Translations under genes and position numbers: made by a program
Notes under the pieces: model-generated
Told to the model about the DNA's origin: nothing
The model's input: the letters and a program-made list of their open reading frames with translations, nothing else
The model's database searches: none
Assembly: GCA_009911195.1 (NCBI GenBank)
Contig: QXWV01000098.1
Location: 1 to 64,000, forward strand
Direction: 5' to 3'
Length of the DNA: 64,000 bases
Source: Lachnospiraceae bacterium
GTDB taxonomy: Bacteria > Bacillota > Clostridia > Lachnospirales > Lachnospiraceae
Shown here: piece after piece, positions 55,359 through 63,987 of the stretch
Layout of the letters: each line of letters begins with the position of its first letter
How positions within the stretch are numbered: the stretch's first letter is position 1

Positions 55359-56271
55359 TAGCATCATCCGGGCTGATTTTCCTGACCAGCACATTTGCCA
55401 GCAAAATAATTGCAAAACCAACCAATGACTGATACAGCCCCGCAGCCGATGACATACTGATATCCCCCAATTCCAGCAGCCCTCTATATACATAAGTATC
55501 CAATACATTTGTTACATCCAGTATTGCACCCGAATTCTGTGGCACCTGATAAAACAGCCCGAAATCGGAATAAAAAATCCTTCCCACATTCAGCATTGTC
55601 AAGGTAATCATTGTCGGCTTCAAAAGCGGCAAAGTTAAATACCGGATTTTTTGCCAGCCGGATGCCCCGTCCAGCATAGCCGCTTCGTAGATGCTTTCGT
55701 CAAACCCCAGGATTGTGGCCAAATAAATAACGCTTGCATAACCTGCATTTTTCCAGGTATTCACGAATACAAGGATGAACGGCCAATATTTTGATTCCAT
55801 ATACCAGTTCACTGCCCCCTTGCCTGCCGGCAGCAAAATCCCTTTATTGACCAATCCGTTAGTACCCAAAAATGCATACACCAGATAACTGACTACTACA
55901 TAGGAGATAATGTAAGGAATCAAGATGCAAGCCTGGTGAAAAGAGCGCAATTTCATCTTTTTAATTTCCGACAGGAAAACCGCCAATGCTACCGATACAA
56001 TTAAAGCCAACACAATAAATACCACATTGTAAGCGATGGTATTCCTTGTAATAGTCCATGCATCCTTTGTCCGAAACAAATATTTAAAATTCTCCAGCCC
56101 ACACCATGGGCTTTGCCATATTCCAACCTGGAAGTTCACACGTTTAAATGCGATAACAAGCCCTGCCATCGGCAGATAATTATTAACTATCAGATATATG
56201 ACCCCCGGAATCATTAATAAGTATAAATGCCTGTACTTTTTTATATCCCGCCACAATTTTTTTCTTTTCAC
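55351..56271 (-). CDS. ABC sugar permease, LplB-like
   Basis: 306 residues starting with a GTG codon at 56271 (MKRKKLWRDIKKYRHLYLLM). AGGAGG lies seven bases upstream of this GTG; ATG codons further upstream (to 56334) have no ribosome site. Six membrane segments are visible with the EAA loop YEAAMLDGASGWQKIRYLTLP. It is the first gene of the sugar operon. No ATPase gene is present, so a shared MsmK-type ATPase is presumably used. Confidence 0.88.
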   Translation of the reverse strand: MKRKKLWRDIKKYRHLYLLMIPGVIYLIVNNYLPMAGLVIAFKRVNFQVGIWQSPWCGLENFKYLFRTKDAWTITRNTIAYNVVFIVLALIVSVALAVFLSEIKKMKLRSFHQACILIPYIISYVVVSYLVYAFLGTNGLVNKGILLPAGKGAVNWYMESKYWPFILVFVNTWKNAGYASVIYLATILGFDESIYEAAMLDGASGWQKIRYLTLPLLKPTMITLTMLNVGRIFYSDFGLFYQVPQNSGAILDVTNVLDTYVYRGLLELGDISMSSAAGLYQSLVGFAIILLANVLVRKISPDDAMF

Positions 56272-56764
56272 TCCATAACCTCCTGACATTTCCATGCTGT
56301 TTTGCCCTGGCTTCAGCTCATATTCTATCCTCATTTTTATTTTCTATCCTGTACGCCGTTCCCTGCTTTGGCTTCTTGCATCTATTTTAGCCAATCCCTC
56401 TGTCCCTTTCCATTACGCAATCAATCCTAATCCTCCCCAAAATGTTACCTATTCATTCAATAAAATCCCCGTTACGGTTATATAGGTTCATATTTTTCCT
56501 TTTATGAACATTTTTACGTTCTTTCTGGCCGTTATTTGATTATATGTCCTTTATTATGTTTTTGTTTTCGTTTTTTTATAATCTTTATTGCAGTTAATGT
56601 TACGTAATTCACGCACAAATGTTCATAATTTTTTCTTATTCCACCCAAAGTATGCAAAACCTTTGACCATAAAATAATTTTTGTATAAAATAGGGGCAAA
56701 ATAATAGCGGTGAGGCCGAGGGCTAAACTGTTACGAAAAACAGGAAGGGAAGTGAAGATATACT
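56272..56764. other. Divergent control region between sugar operon and deoR-type gene
   Basis: GTTCATA (56486-56492) and TATGAAC (56503-56509) form a perfect 7-base inverted repeat, and TGTTCATAA recurs at about 56622. These may be operator sites for the DeoR or AraC regulator. No gene is seen. Confidence 0.5.
56663..56691 (+). promoter_or_regulatory. Promoter of the deoR-araC-HAD run
   Basis: TTGACC (56663-56668), 17 bases, TAAAAT (56686-56691). The GGAAGGGAAGTGA stretch before the ATG at 56765 serves as ribosome site. Confidence 0.55.
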
Positions 56765-57541
56765 ATGAAGTCATCTAAGAATGCCATTGCAGAAAGAAGA
56801 AATGACTTAATCCGTATTCTATCAAGAAAAGAAAACGCAAGTGTGTCCGAGATGACTTCCGAACTTCATGTCTCGGAAATTACCGTAAGGAGGGATTTGA
56901 ATTTCCTTGAAAGCAAGGGGATTATCCTCCGGTATTTTGGCGGTGCCCGTCTGCTGCGTAATGAAACCGATATCCTTCAGTCCCAGGATATGGACCCGGT
57001 TTCCCTGAAAAAAAATATAATTGCCAAATATATGGCCGCCCTTATAAGTGATAACGATACTATTTTCATAAATTCCAGTTCCACGGCATACATGATATAT
57101 CCATATGTTACCGCCAAAAATGTAACTTACATTACCAATAATGCAAAAAGCATTTTACAAAAGCGTTCTCCTGACAGCACATTAATCTTGACCGGCGGAG
57201 AAGTATTTGCAAATAAAAGTTCCCTTACCGGGGCATATGCTTTGGACATCATCGATAAAGTCACCTGTACCAAATGTATCATCGGCGTATCCGGCATAAG
57301 CATGAAAGGTGGCATAACCTCTTCTATTTTACCCGAGACCATCATTAACCGGGCCATGATAGAACACTGCAAAGGCCCCGTATATGTGCTGGCTGACAGT
57401 TCCAAAATTGGCATTGTCCATAATTTTTACAGTGCACCCCTTTCGGATATCAATTATCTCGTCACTGACCGGGATGCAGAAGAAGAATCGTTGCTCCAGC
57501 TCCGTCAGGCTGGCCTCCACATATTCATTGCGGATAATTGA
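56765..57541 (+). CDS. DeoR/GlpR-family transcriptional regulator
   Basis: 258 residues. The DeoR helix-turn-helix is in RRNDLIRILSRKENASVSEMTSELHVSEITVRRDLNFLE (about 10-48), followed by GGARLL and a sugar-phosphate-binding DeoRC domain with FINSSSTAYM and LTGGEVFANKSSLTG. It is divergent from the sugar operon and 24 bases upstream of the AraC gene. A phosphosugar inducer is expected. Confidence 0.92.
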   Translation: MKSSKNAIAERRNDLIRILSRKENASVSEMTSELHVSEITVRRDLNFLESKGIILRYFGGARLLRNETDILQSQDMDPVSLKKNIIAKYMAALISDNDTIFINSSSTAYMIYPYVTAKNVTYITNNAKSILQKRSPDSTLILTGGEVFANKSSLTGAYALDIIDKVTCTKCIIGVSGISMKGGITSSILPETIINRAMIEHCKGPVYVLADSSKIGIVHNFYSAPLSDINYLVTDRDAEEESLLQLRQAGLHIFIADN

Positions 57542-57565
57542 ATATGAATAGTAAAGGAAATATTT

Positions 57566-58612
57566 ATGGAATCTTTTGAAAGAATATTATCTAAAGAAAC
57601 AGCAAGCATACACAAAAAAGAGTTTACCTACCAGTATCTGAAAAATATCCCGAGAAACGAAGCTGCTTATGGCATATTTTCCGAATACCGGAAAGGCAAG
57701 CTTTTCCATTGCCTGAACCAGGACATGCTGATATCCATTTTGCAGTATAATATGGCCGAAAACCTTAAAATAAGCATTTATGCAACGGATACCCCCGTCA
57801 ATTATCAACTGAAAGACACACAAAACCCTGTACACTACAACGATTTTATTGAGATTACTTTCGTCCTCCAAGGAAGCCTCACCGTAATGATAGACAATGA
57901 AAAACATATTTTTTTGGAAAACGAACTTTATCTCATCAGCCCAAACGTTTCTTATCAGGAATTAAAAGAGCAATCAAAAGCTGTAGTTTTCAATATCAGC
58001 ATATGTTCCAACCATTTTGATGAAATGCTTTTATCGGATATACATGAAAATTCCCTGCAAGGCTTTTTACGCAACTGCCTCTTACAGGAAAGAAGTGCCC
58101 AAAAGCTTCTTAGATTCTCCCCCAATGACAATTCCGGCCAAAAAACCATCAGCAATTCTATTTCTTCTATTTTTATGGAATATAAAGGCAAAAAGCCCGG
58201 CTATCTTTTTATTGTAAAAGGGCTGCTCATCCGCCTGTTTGATTTTTTGTCTTCCCATTATCAGTTTTCTTTCAGCGAAGACAACAAGAAAAAATATACC
58301 AGTTTTCTTTTCCAGGAGGTCAAGGAATATATGGAAAAACATTTTGCCAGTATTCAAATTAAAGACCTGACTGACAAATTCCATTACCAGAATAACTATT
58401 TCAACAAGTTGATTCGCGATTTCACCGGGATGTCTTATTCCGAGTACTTAATATTTATCCGAGTGGAAATTGCCAAGAAACTCCTGGCAGAAACTGATAT
58501 GAACGTGGAAGACATCATGGTATATGTGGGATACCATAACAAAGGATTTTTTTACAAAATATTTAAAAACAGCACAGGGCTTACGCCCGCCGGCTATCGC
58601 CGGAAATCATAG
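57566..58612 (+). CDS. AraC-family transcriptional regulator
   Basis: 348 residues. An N-terminal cupin-like domain (about 75-150) is followed by a helical linker and a C-terminal double helix-turn-helix: IKDLTDKFHYQNNYFNKLI and VEDIMVYVGYHNKGFFYKIFKNSTGLTPAGYR. Local activation of the LplBC-type sugar operon is likely. Its coexistence with the DeoR regulator suggests dual control. Confidence 0.92.
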   Translation: MESFERILSKETASIHKKEFTYQYLKNIPRNEAAYGIFSEYRKGKLFHCLNQDMLISILQYNMAENLKISIYATDTPVNYQLKDTQNPVHYNDFIEITFVLQGSLTVMIDNEKHIFLENELYLISPNVSYQELKEQSKAVVFNISICSNHFDEMLLSDIHENSLQGFLRNCLLQERSAQKLLRFSPNDNSGQKTISNSISSIFMEYKGKKPGYLFIVKGLLIRLFDFLSSHYQFSFSEDNKKKYTSFLFQEVKEYMEKHFASIQIKDLTDKFHYQNNYFNKLIRDFTGMSYSEYLIFIRVEIAKKLLAETDMNVEDIMVYVGYHNKGFFYKIFKNSTGLTPAGYRRKS

Positions 58613-58655
58613 ACCTCGCTGCAAGCAATGGGGTATCAGCTTTGAAAAGAGCCAA

Positions 58656-58674
58656 AAGCTGCGCAGAAATGGAG
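58656..58674 (+). repeat. Core of the leader repeat, upstream of the HAD gene
   Basis: AAGCTGCGCAGAAATGGAG is identical to the core before the lipoprotein gene (copy B). Its GGAG serves the ATG at 58681. The hairpin half is absent here. Confidence 0.6.
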
Positions 58675-58680
58675 TAAAAT

Positions 58681-59328
58681 ATGAAATATACAGACAAGAA
58701 AGCATTTATTTTTGATTTGGATGGAGTTATTATTTTTACAGACCGTTTTCATTACCAGGCATGGAAACATCTGGCTGACAGGCTGGGAATCGATTTTGAT
58801 GAATCCGTCAACCACCGGCTGAGGGGAATCAGCCGGGCAAAAAGTTTTGATATTATACTGGAAAAATCCAACTGTTATTATTCCCGGCCGGAAAAAGAAA
58901 AATTTATTGAGCAAAAAAACGAATATTACAAGGGGCTTTTAAAAATGCTGTCCCCATCAGATATTTCCCGGGAAATTAGAGATACCTTGTGGGAGCTAAA
59001 GGGGAGGGGATATCAGCTTGCCATTGGCTCATCCAGTAAAAATGCAAAGTTTATCCTTTCCCGGACAGCCATGACGGACTACTTTGATGCCATATCCGAT
59101 GGAACGAATATCAGCAGGCCAAAACCTGACCCTGAAGTCTTCCAAAAAGCTGCCCAATTTATGAATGTAAATCCCCATGACTGTATTGTTGTAGAGGATG
59201 CTTATGCGGGAATCGAAGCAGCAAAATGCTGCGGAATGGCCGCAATCGGAATTGGTGAAGCCTCCTCCTGTGATAAAGCGGATTTTTCTATCCAGTATTT
59301 TTCGCAATTACTGGATATCGTTCCATAG
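58681..59328 (+). CDS. Beta-phosphoglucomutase-like HAD phosphatase/mutase
   Basis: 215 residues. HAD motif I is FDLDGVI with D12 and D14; a helical cap (about 20-90) includes LRGISRAKSFDIIL as in beta-phosphoglucomutase; motif II is GSSSK, and motifs III/IV are RPKPDPEVF and VVEDAYAGIEAA. Beta-phosphoglucomutase converts beta-glucose 1-phosphate to glucose 6-phosphate. Position after the regulators of a sugar operon supports a mutase over a general phosphatase. Confidence 0.87.
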   Translation: MKYTDKKAFIFDLDGVIIFTDRFHYQAWKHLADRLGIDFDESVNHRLRGISRAKSFDIILEKSNCYYSRPEKEKFIEQKNEYYKGLLKMLSPSDISREIRDTLWELKGRGYQLAIGSSSKNAKFILSRTAMTDYFDAISDGTNISRPKPDPEVFQKAAQFMNVNPHDCIVVEDAYAGIEAAKCCGMAAIGIGEASSCDKADFSIQYFSQLLDIVP

Positions 59329-59398
59329 TTAGTGTGAATGGCACAGCGGTATTGTTCTTAGCAAATTACAGCACATAAAGTCTTATAAGATGAGAAAA

Positions 59399-59430
59399 AC
59401 GGGCAGAAGCCATGCTCCTTGCCCGTCTTT
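59399..59430. terminator. Terminator between HAD gene and rpsR
   Basis: ACGGGCA and TGCCCGT form a 7-bp stem with a 14-base loop; CTTTTC follows on the plus strand and TTTTC on the minus strand. Confidence 0.6.
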
Positions 59431-59464
59431 TCATACTATCACTTTACTTCATTTTTCAATCGCA

Positions 59465-59728
59465 TCAATCCTGTACATACGGCATCAAAGCTAAATGACG
59501 CGCCCTCTTAATTGCAACTGTAAGCGCCCTCTGATGTTTTGCACAGTTTCCTGTAATCCTTCTGGGGAGGATTTTTCCTCTCTCGGATACATATCTTTTT
59601 AATTTTGCTACATCTTTATAATCGATAACATTGTCTTTCCCGCAAAATACGCAAACTTTCTTTCTTCTGCGCATCCCGCCCTTTCTCCTTGCCGGAGAAT
59701 CAGACTTCTCTGCTTTATTGTAAGCCAT
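59465..59728 (-). CDS. rpsR: 30S ribosomal protein S18
   Basis: 87 residues. Typical S18 blocks are [42 protein letters not shown] and [15 protein letters not shown]-x-x-C pair is in CVFC. Last gene of rpsF-ssb-rpsR. Confidence 0.97.
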   Translation of the reverse strand: MAYNKAEKSDSPARRKGGMRRRKKVCVFCGKDNVIDYKDVAKLKRYVSERGKILPRRITGNCAKHQRALTVAIKRARHLALMPYVQD

Positions 59729-59756
59729 AATAGTGCCTCCTATCTAAAATCAATTA

Positions 59757-60212
59757 TTAGTTAAATGGCAATTCCTCATCAATCCCATCCGGAATATTCA
59801 TAAAACCGTCACCGGCTGCCATAGGAGCAGGCCTGCCGCCTCCGGAATAGCTGTTGCCGCCGGCAAAACCCCCATCGCCGCCGCTGCTGTTCTTGCTCTC
59901 CGCAAATTCCTGGTCCTCTACTACAACTTCCGTCGTATATACCTTCACGCCATCTTTGTTCGTATAGCTTCCGGTCTGGATACGCCCGGTAACCGCAATC
60001 TTCGTTCCTTTGCGGAGATATCTCTCCGCGAACTCGCCGCTTCTTCCGAATGCCACGCAATTAATAAAATCGGCGGTAGCATCATCTCCATTTCTGTTGA
60101 AACGGCGGTCTACGGCAAGTGTATATCTGGCAATTGCCAACGGGCTTTCCCCTTGTGAATATCTCACTTCGGGGTCCCTGGTTAAACGTCCCATAAGTAT
60201 TGCTTTATTCAT
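59757..60212 (-). CDS. ssb: Single-stranded DNA-binding protein
   Basis: 151 residues. OB-fold with MNKAILMGRLTRDPEVRYSQG, FINCVAFGRSGEFAERYLRKG and TEVVVEDQEFAES. A glycine-rich linker leads to the acidic tip DGIDEELPFN that recruits partner proteins. It lies between rpsF and rpsR. Confidence 0.96.
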   Translation of the reverse strand: MNKAILMGRLTRDPEVRYSQGESPLAIARYTLAVDRRFNRNGDDATADFINCVAFGRSGEFAERYLRKGTKIAVTGRIQTGSYTNKDGVKVYTTEVVVEDQEFAESKNSSGGDGGFAGGNSYSGGGRPAPMAAGDGFMNIPDGIDEELPFN

Positions 60213-60227
60213 ACATTCTCCTGTTCT

Positions 60228-60518
60228 TTATGCCTCGTCTTGTCTAATGCATAAATACCTAATCACATTGTCCATAATACGAACTCTGTGTTCGATTTCA
60301 ACCGGAACAGTGCTTTCAGCATCGAAGCGAATAAAATAGTAGAAAGCTTCTTTCATCTTCTGAACTTCGTAAGCAAGTCTCTTCTTACCCCATTCATCAA
60401 CTTCCGTAACTTGTCCACCGAATCTTTCGATGAGAGCTTTACATTTTTCAATCACTTCCGCTCTCTGTTCATCTTCGATTTTTGCACTGACAACAACGGC
60501 TAATTCATATTTGTTCAT
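60228..60518 (-). CDS. rpsF: 30S ribosomal protein S6
   Basis: 96 residues from MNKYELAVVVSAKIEDEQ. AGGAGG precedes this ATG; the open frame to 60737 covers the leader and promoter and is not coding. S6 pairs with S18 in the 30S platform, and the S6:S18 complex represses this operon in other bacteria. Confidence 0.96.
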   Translation of the reverse strand: MNKYELAVVVSAKIEDEQRAEVIEKCKALIERFGGQVTEVDEWGKKRLAYEVQKMKEAFYYFIRFDAESTVPVEIEHRVRIMDNVIRYLCIRQDEA

Positions 60519-60535
60519 GTGCGTTACCTCCTTTT

Positions 60536-60572
60536 GGTCTCTGGCCCCCGGCCCTGCCGGGAACAAGGAATT
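60536..60572 (-). promoter_or_regulatory. Possible S6:S18 autoregulatory leader
   Basis: The minus-strand leader contains CCCGGC-AGG-GCCGGG, a 6-bp GC hairpin flanked by CC-rich sequence, between promoter and Shine-Dalgarno. S6:S18 leaders are GC hairpins with an exposed CCG; the match is by position and composition only. Confidence 0.35.
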
Positions 60573-60591
60573 AAATATATCACGAGTTAAT

Positions 60592-60620
60592 ATCATACCA
60601 TATGAAACCAGCATTTTCAA
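60592..60620 (-). promoter_or_regulatory. Promoter of rpsF-ssb-rpsR
   Basis: Minus strand TTGAAA (60615-60620), 17 bases, TATGAT (60592-60597). The -35 overlaps the last bases of the DUF951 gene. Confidence 0.65.
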
Positions 60621-60799
60621 GGTTTTTGTTTGATTTCCCTCACATTTTTTTCCACGGATGTCCGTGCTATCATAATCTGATGGCCGCACCCCATACATTT
60701 CAACCGGAAATCCGCCCCAACCCGCAGCACTTCCCACTCCTTGCTGCCGCAGGGATGCTGCTTTTTCAACCGTAATATTTCACCTACATGAATGTCCAT
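60617..60799 (-). CDS. DUF951 domain protein
   Basis: 60 residues, MDIHVGEILRLKKQHPCGSKEWEVLRVGADFRLKC with a late CMGCGH. The single C plus C-x-x-C suggests a small zinc site. DUF951 proteins are commonly encoded just upstream of rpsF in Firmicutes, as here. Function unknown. Confidence 0.9.
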   Translation of the reverse strand: MDIHVGEILRLKKQHPCGSKEWEVLRVGADFRLKCMGCGHQIMIARTSVEKNVREIKQKP

Positions 60800-60912
60800 A
60801 TTCCCTCTCTTTTCCGCATTGCTCCCGTTTTAACAGGTAATCCGCAAAATTATTCCATCGGCCTTTTATGGCTTCCCGGCTCTCCGCCCTTCTTTCTGCT
60901 CCTACTTCAAAT

Positions 60913-61629
60913 TTATAACTGCCCGAAAATTTCCCCGATTGCCCCTTGTACAATCAGGTCCGCCACCCCATCCCTGGCCGTAGGCGTCTTATTTACCAGA
61001 ACCAGCTTACTTCCATTATAATAATCTATCAGCCCCGCCGCAGGATATACTACCAAAGATGTTCCTCCAATAATAAGCACATCAGCATTTTTAATAAAAC
61101 TGATGGACTCCGCCAAGACCTGCTGGTCCAGCCCTTCCTCATACAGCACTACATCCGGTTTTACCGGCCCGCCGCAGGCATCGCATACCGGCACACCATC
61201 CTCCCTGCGGATATAATCCACATCGAAGGACTTCTTGCACCTCTCGCAGTAATTGCGCAGCGTCGAGCCATGAAGCTCCAGCACCTTTTTACTCCCCGCC
61301 GCCTGGTGCAGCCCGTCGATATTCTGGGTAATGACCGCTTTCAGCTTCCCTTCCTTTTCCCACTGCGCCAGTTTATAATGCGCCTTATTGGGCGCAGCTT
61401 CAAAACCAATCAGTTTATCCCTGTAAAACCGGTAAAATTCTTCCGGTTTATTCCTATAAAAAGTATGGCTCAATATTGTTTCCGGCGGATAATCATATTT
61501 CTGGTGATATAAGCCGTCCACGCTTCTGAAATCCGGTATCCCGCTTTCCGTGGACACCCCGGCTCCACCGAAAAATACAATATTATCGCTGCCTGCTATC
61601 CATTCTTTTAACTGTTCTATCTGATTCAT
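60913..61629 (-). CDS. cobB: NAD-dependent protein deacylase, sirtuin family
   Basis: 238 residues. NAD-binding GGAGVSTESGIPDFRS, catalytic TQNIDGLHQAAG and H in ELHGS, zinc cysteines CERCKKSF...VCDACGG, then IIGGTSLVVYPAAGLI. The length fits bacterial Sir2. It removes lysine acyl groups, for example from acetyl-CoA synthetases; the targets here are not evident. Confidence 0.94.
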   Translation of the reverse strand: MNQIEQLKEWIAGSDNIVFFGGAGVSTESGIPDFRSVDGLYHQKYDYPPETILSHTFYRNKPEEFYRFYRDKLIGFEAAPNKAHYKLAQWEKEGKLKAVITQNIDGLHQAAGSKKVLELHGSTLRNYCERCKKSFDVDYIRREDGVPVCDACGGPVKPDVVLYEEGLDQQVLAESISFIKNADVLIIGGTSLVVYPAAGLIDYYNGSKLVLVNKTPTARDGVADLIVQGAIGEIFGQL

Positions 61630-61749
61630 TGCCCGCCTCCCGTTCTTCCCTTCCTGCTATATCGTACATACGTCTTCCATACTGAACATCTAACTGATTT
61701 TAATCATACCCAATCGTATTCCTCTAGTCAATAGCGGCCTGGCAGCGCT

Positions 61750-62502
61750 TCAAATATTCCCCACCAGGAAATCCTTCATCACACCCATAAATTCCCGCAG
61801 CATATTATTGGCCTGCATCAAAAACTCCGAAGGCGCCGCAATCCCGCACACATCTGCATATCCGCTCTTTTTCGCAATATGGGTTGCCCGGAAAATATGA
61901 AAATTATTTGTCACAATGCCTACCGAATCCTGCTCCTTATTCAAAAAAGCACTGCTGTAATTAATATTCTGGTTTGTATTACGTGACTGGTCTTCTTTGA
62001 TAATGCGCTTGGGCGAAATTCCCTGTTCCACCAGATAATCGTACATTCCCTGGGCTTCACTGACATGTTCGTCATTTCCCTGCGCCCCAGATACTATGAC
62101 AATAGTGTCAGGATTTTCCGCTAAATAATCGCACGCCTTATCCAGCCTCATTTTCAGCACCCGGCTGGGGCCATGGGCCTTCATCTGTGCCCCCAGCACA
62201 ATAATATAATCCAGGTTTTCCCTTCCCGCCTCCCCAAAGCCGCTCACAATCATCCCTTCCACCACCACAAACAATGCGCACCCCATGACAAACAGTATAA
62301 GGAATCCCCTCCTTATCCACACCGGGATATGTGGAATCAGAATCCCCTTCTTCATGCAGATGGCCCACCCAATCGATACCACCCCCATAATCAACCAGAT
62401 AAAATAAAAGTTCGTTCCATGGACTGCCACAATCCCGATGGTCAGGAAATACAAGATAAACAACACCCCCAACACAACCGCCAGCTTCCCCATGCGCTTC
62501 AT
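61750..62502 (-). CDS. YdcF/SanA-type DUF218 membrane protein
   Basis: 250 residues from MKRMGKLAVVLGV, preceded by AGGAAGGGGAG. Three N-terminal membrane segments (about 5-25, 30-50, 60-85) precede a DUF218 domain: YIIVLGAQMKAHGPSRVLKMRLDKACDYL, IVVSGAQGNDEHVSEAQGM and SVGIVTNNFHIFRA. Relatives (ElyC, SanA) affect envelope integrity. The frame is open upstream to 62550. Confidence 0.85.
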   Translation of the reverse strand: MKRMGKLAVVLGVLFILYFLTIGIVAVHGTNFYFIWLIMGVVSIGWAICMKKGILIPHIPVWIRRGFLILFVMGCALFVVVEGMIVSGFGEAGRENLDYIIVLGAQMKAHGPSRVLKMRLDKACDYLAENPDTIVIVSGAQGNDEHVSEAQGMYDYLVEQGISPKRIIKEDQSRNTNQNINYSSAFLNKEQDSVGIVTNNFHIFRATHIAKKSGYADVCGIAAPSEFLMQANNMLREFMGVMKDFLVGNI

Positions 62503-62689
62503 CTTCTCCCCTTCCTGCAATTTTTGCTTTTCAAAATCTCTGCCAACCATAGCATTATAACTATAGTTTCGTCTCTCCAGTGACGTTTTGTAAAGGACTT
62601 TTTAATCAAATTCACAGAAAATTTACATTTCATGGCAAAAAAATAGAGCCAGAACTCTGTTTTTTAGATTCCTGACTCATTAGTACCAT

Positions 62690-62931
62690 TTACATATTCT
62701 GGCCTGTTTTCAATTCTCTCACTTCATCAACTGAAAGGCCAACAAATTCCGCAACCTTTTCAAGCTCACCATGTCCGCCAGTGTCCCATAGTACATATCC
62801 GCTGCGTCTGTGCAGGAGAAGTCATGCATTAACCTCCTGATTTTACAAGCCGGGGTCAGACGCATAGCGTCACGCATTTCTGAATCCCGGCCTGTTTCTG
62901 TTATCGCTTTTTCACATCTGCTGTATCTCAT
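62690..62931 (-). pseudogene. Remnant of an Rpn-family (PD-(D/E)XK) recombination-promoting nuclease gene
   Basis: One frame reads IRRLMHDFSCTDAADMYYGTLADMV, a block typical of the C-terminal half of gut Rpn nucleases; a second frame just downstream reads LEKVAEFVGLSVDEVRELKTG and stops at 62690. The two are joined out of frame with intervening sequence missing, and the nuclease core is absent. It is a decayed gene fragment. The identification relies on remembered family patterns. Confidence 0.5.
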
Positions 62932-63058
62932 TTTTCAGCATACGCTTGATTTTGTCGCTGCTCATAAATGCTCCTTTTCATGAAATCAAACTTTGTTATC
63001 ACAAAAGAGGAAGAAAACACGGAAAATTCAATAATTTGTTCCATTTTACAGCTATTGT

Positions 63059-63880
63059 TCAGAAGGTACAATAGTCATTCAACGCATGCGCCACTCCGGC
63101 TTCATTATTCGCCAAAGTGACAAAATCCGCTTTTTCTTTCAGCGCCTGTATTGCATTTCCCATTGCGATTCCAATACCTGCCGTTTCAATCATGGGAATA
63201 TCCAATTCATGGTCTCCTATTGCAACTACATTTTCTGTGCTGATATTCAAAATAGCACATAGAGATGCAACGGCTTTTCCTTTATTCACATTGCCTGGGA
63301 ATATTTCGAGATAATTTCCGCTCGATTTTGCAACATCAAATGTTCTGTTTTCCCACCCCTCTAACTCTGTCTGTATTTCGTCTGTTTTCTTCTCCTCCGC
63401 CGCTATCAAAAATTTGTTAGGCTTTATCCCGGCTTTGTTCCAGTTTTCCACCAACTCATACGGATTCACAACATCCGGTTTATATATTATGATATCAGCT
63501 TCCTTTTCCACAAAACTGTCTGTTTGGGTTACATACCATTTATATCCCTGAAAAACCCACAATGGAACGTGATGCTTTTGGGCAATATTTGTATACAACT
63601 GTCTCATAATATGAGTTGGCATAACCTCTTCCTTTACACACACACCATCCACAATTATAAAAGTTCCGGCGTTGCATACTTTTATACAGTCTAGCTCAAG
63701 CTGTTTTTCCACCTGCAATACTGCACAGGGCATTCGCCCAGAGATAAGTGCAATTTTTCTGCCCTTCTCATACTGCCTTTTCACGGCCTTTTTCACCTCC
63801 GGCAATACTTCTTTTGCATCATTTAAAAGTGTTCCGTCAATGTCAATACAGATTAATTTGCAATGAATGCTATCTCTCAT
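63059..63880 (-). CDS. Cof-type HAD phosphatase
   Basis: 273 residues. Motif I CIDIDGTLL, motif II LISGRMP, a type IIB cap (about 85-190), motif III lysine in NKGKAVASL and motif IV VVAIGDHELDIPMIE, where the family more often has GDNENDIPM. Such proteins dephosphorylate sugar phosphates or flavin/pyridoxal precursors. It stands alone at the right edge. Confidence 0.92.
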   Translation of the reverse strand: MRDSIHCKLICIDIDGTLLNDAKEVLPEVKKAVKRQYEKGRKIALISGRMPCAVLQVEKQLELDCIKVCNAGTFIIVDGVCVKEEVMPTHIMRQLYTNIAQKHHVPLWVFQGYKWYVTQTDSFVEKEADIIIYKPDVVNPYELVENWNKAGIKPNKFLIAAEEKKTDEIQTELEGWENRTFDVAKSSGNYLEIFPGNVNKGKAVASLCAILNISTENVVAIGDHELDIPMIETAGIGIAMGNAIQALKEKADFVTLANNEAGVAHALNDYCTF

Positions 63881-63967
63881 TTTTTACTCCATTTCTTCGA
63901 GGCTTCTGTGACCCCAACCCTTTTTACCTTATAGGAAATTCCGTCGCCAGACGGACACAGATTGACG

Positions 63968-63987
63968 AAGTGTCGAAGACACTTTTT
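63968..63987 (+). terminator. Terminator-like hairpin at the right edge
   Basis: AAGTGTC-GAA-GACACTT with a T-run TTTTTT. It is oriented to stop plus-strand transcription, but no plus-strand gene precedes it; another small hairpin TCCGTC-GCCA-GACGGA lies at about 63949-63964. Confidence 0.55.

Noticed and set aside
56471-56487. CCGTTACGGTTATAT before the sugar operon, similar to the island repeat
   Set aside because: Only the CCGTTACGG palindrome and a few A/T bases agree; likely chance.
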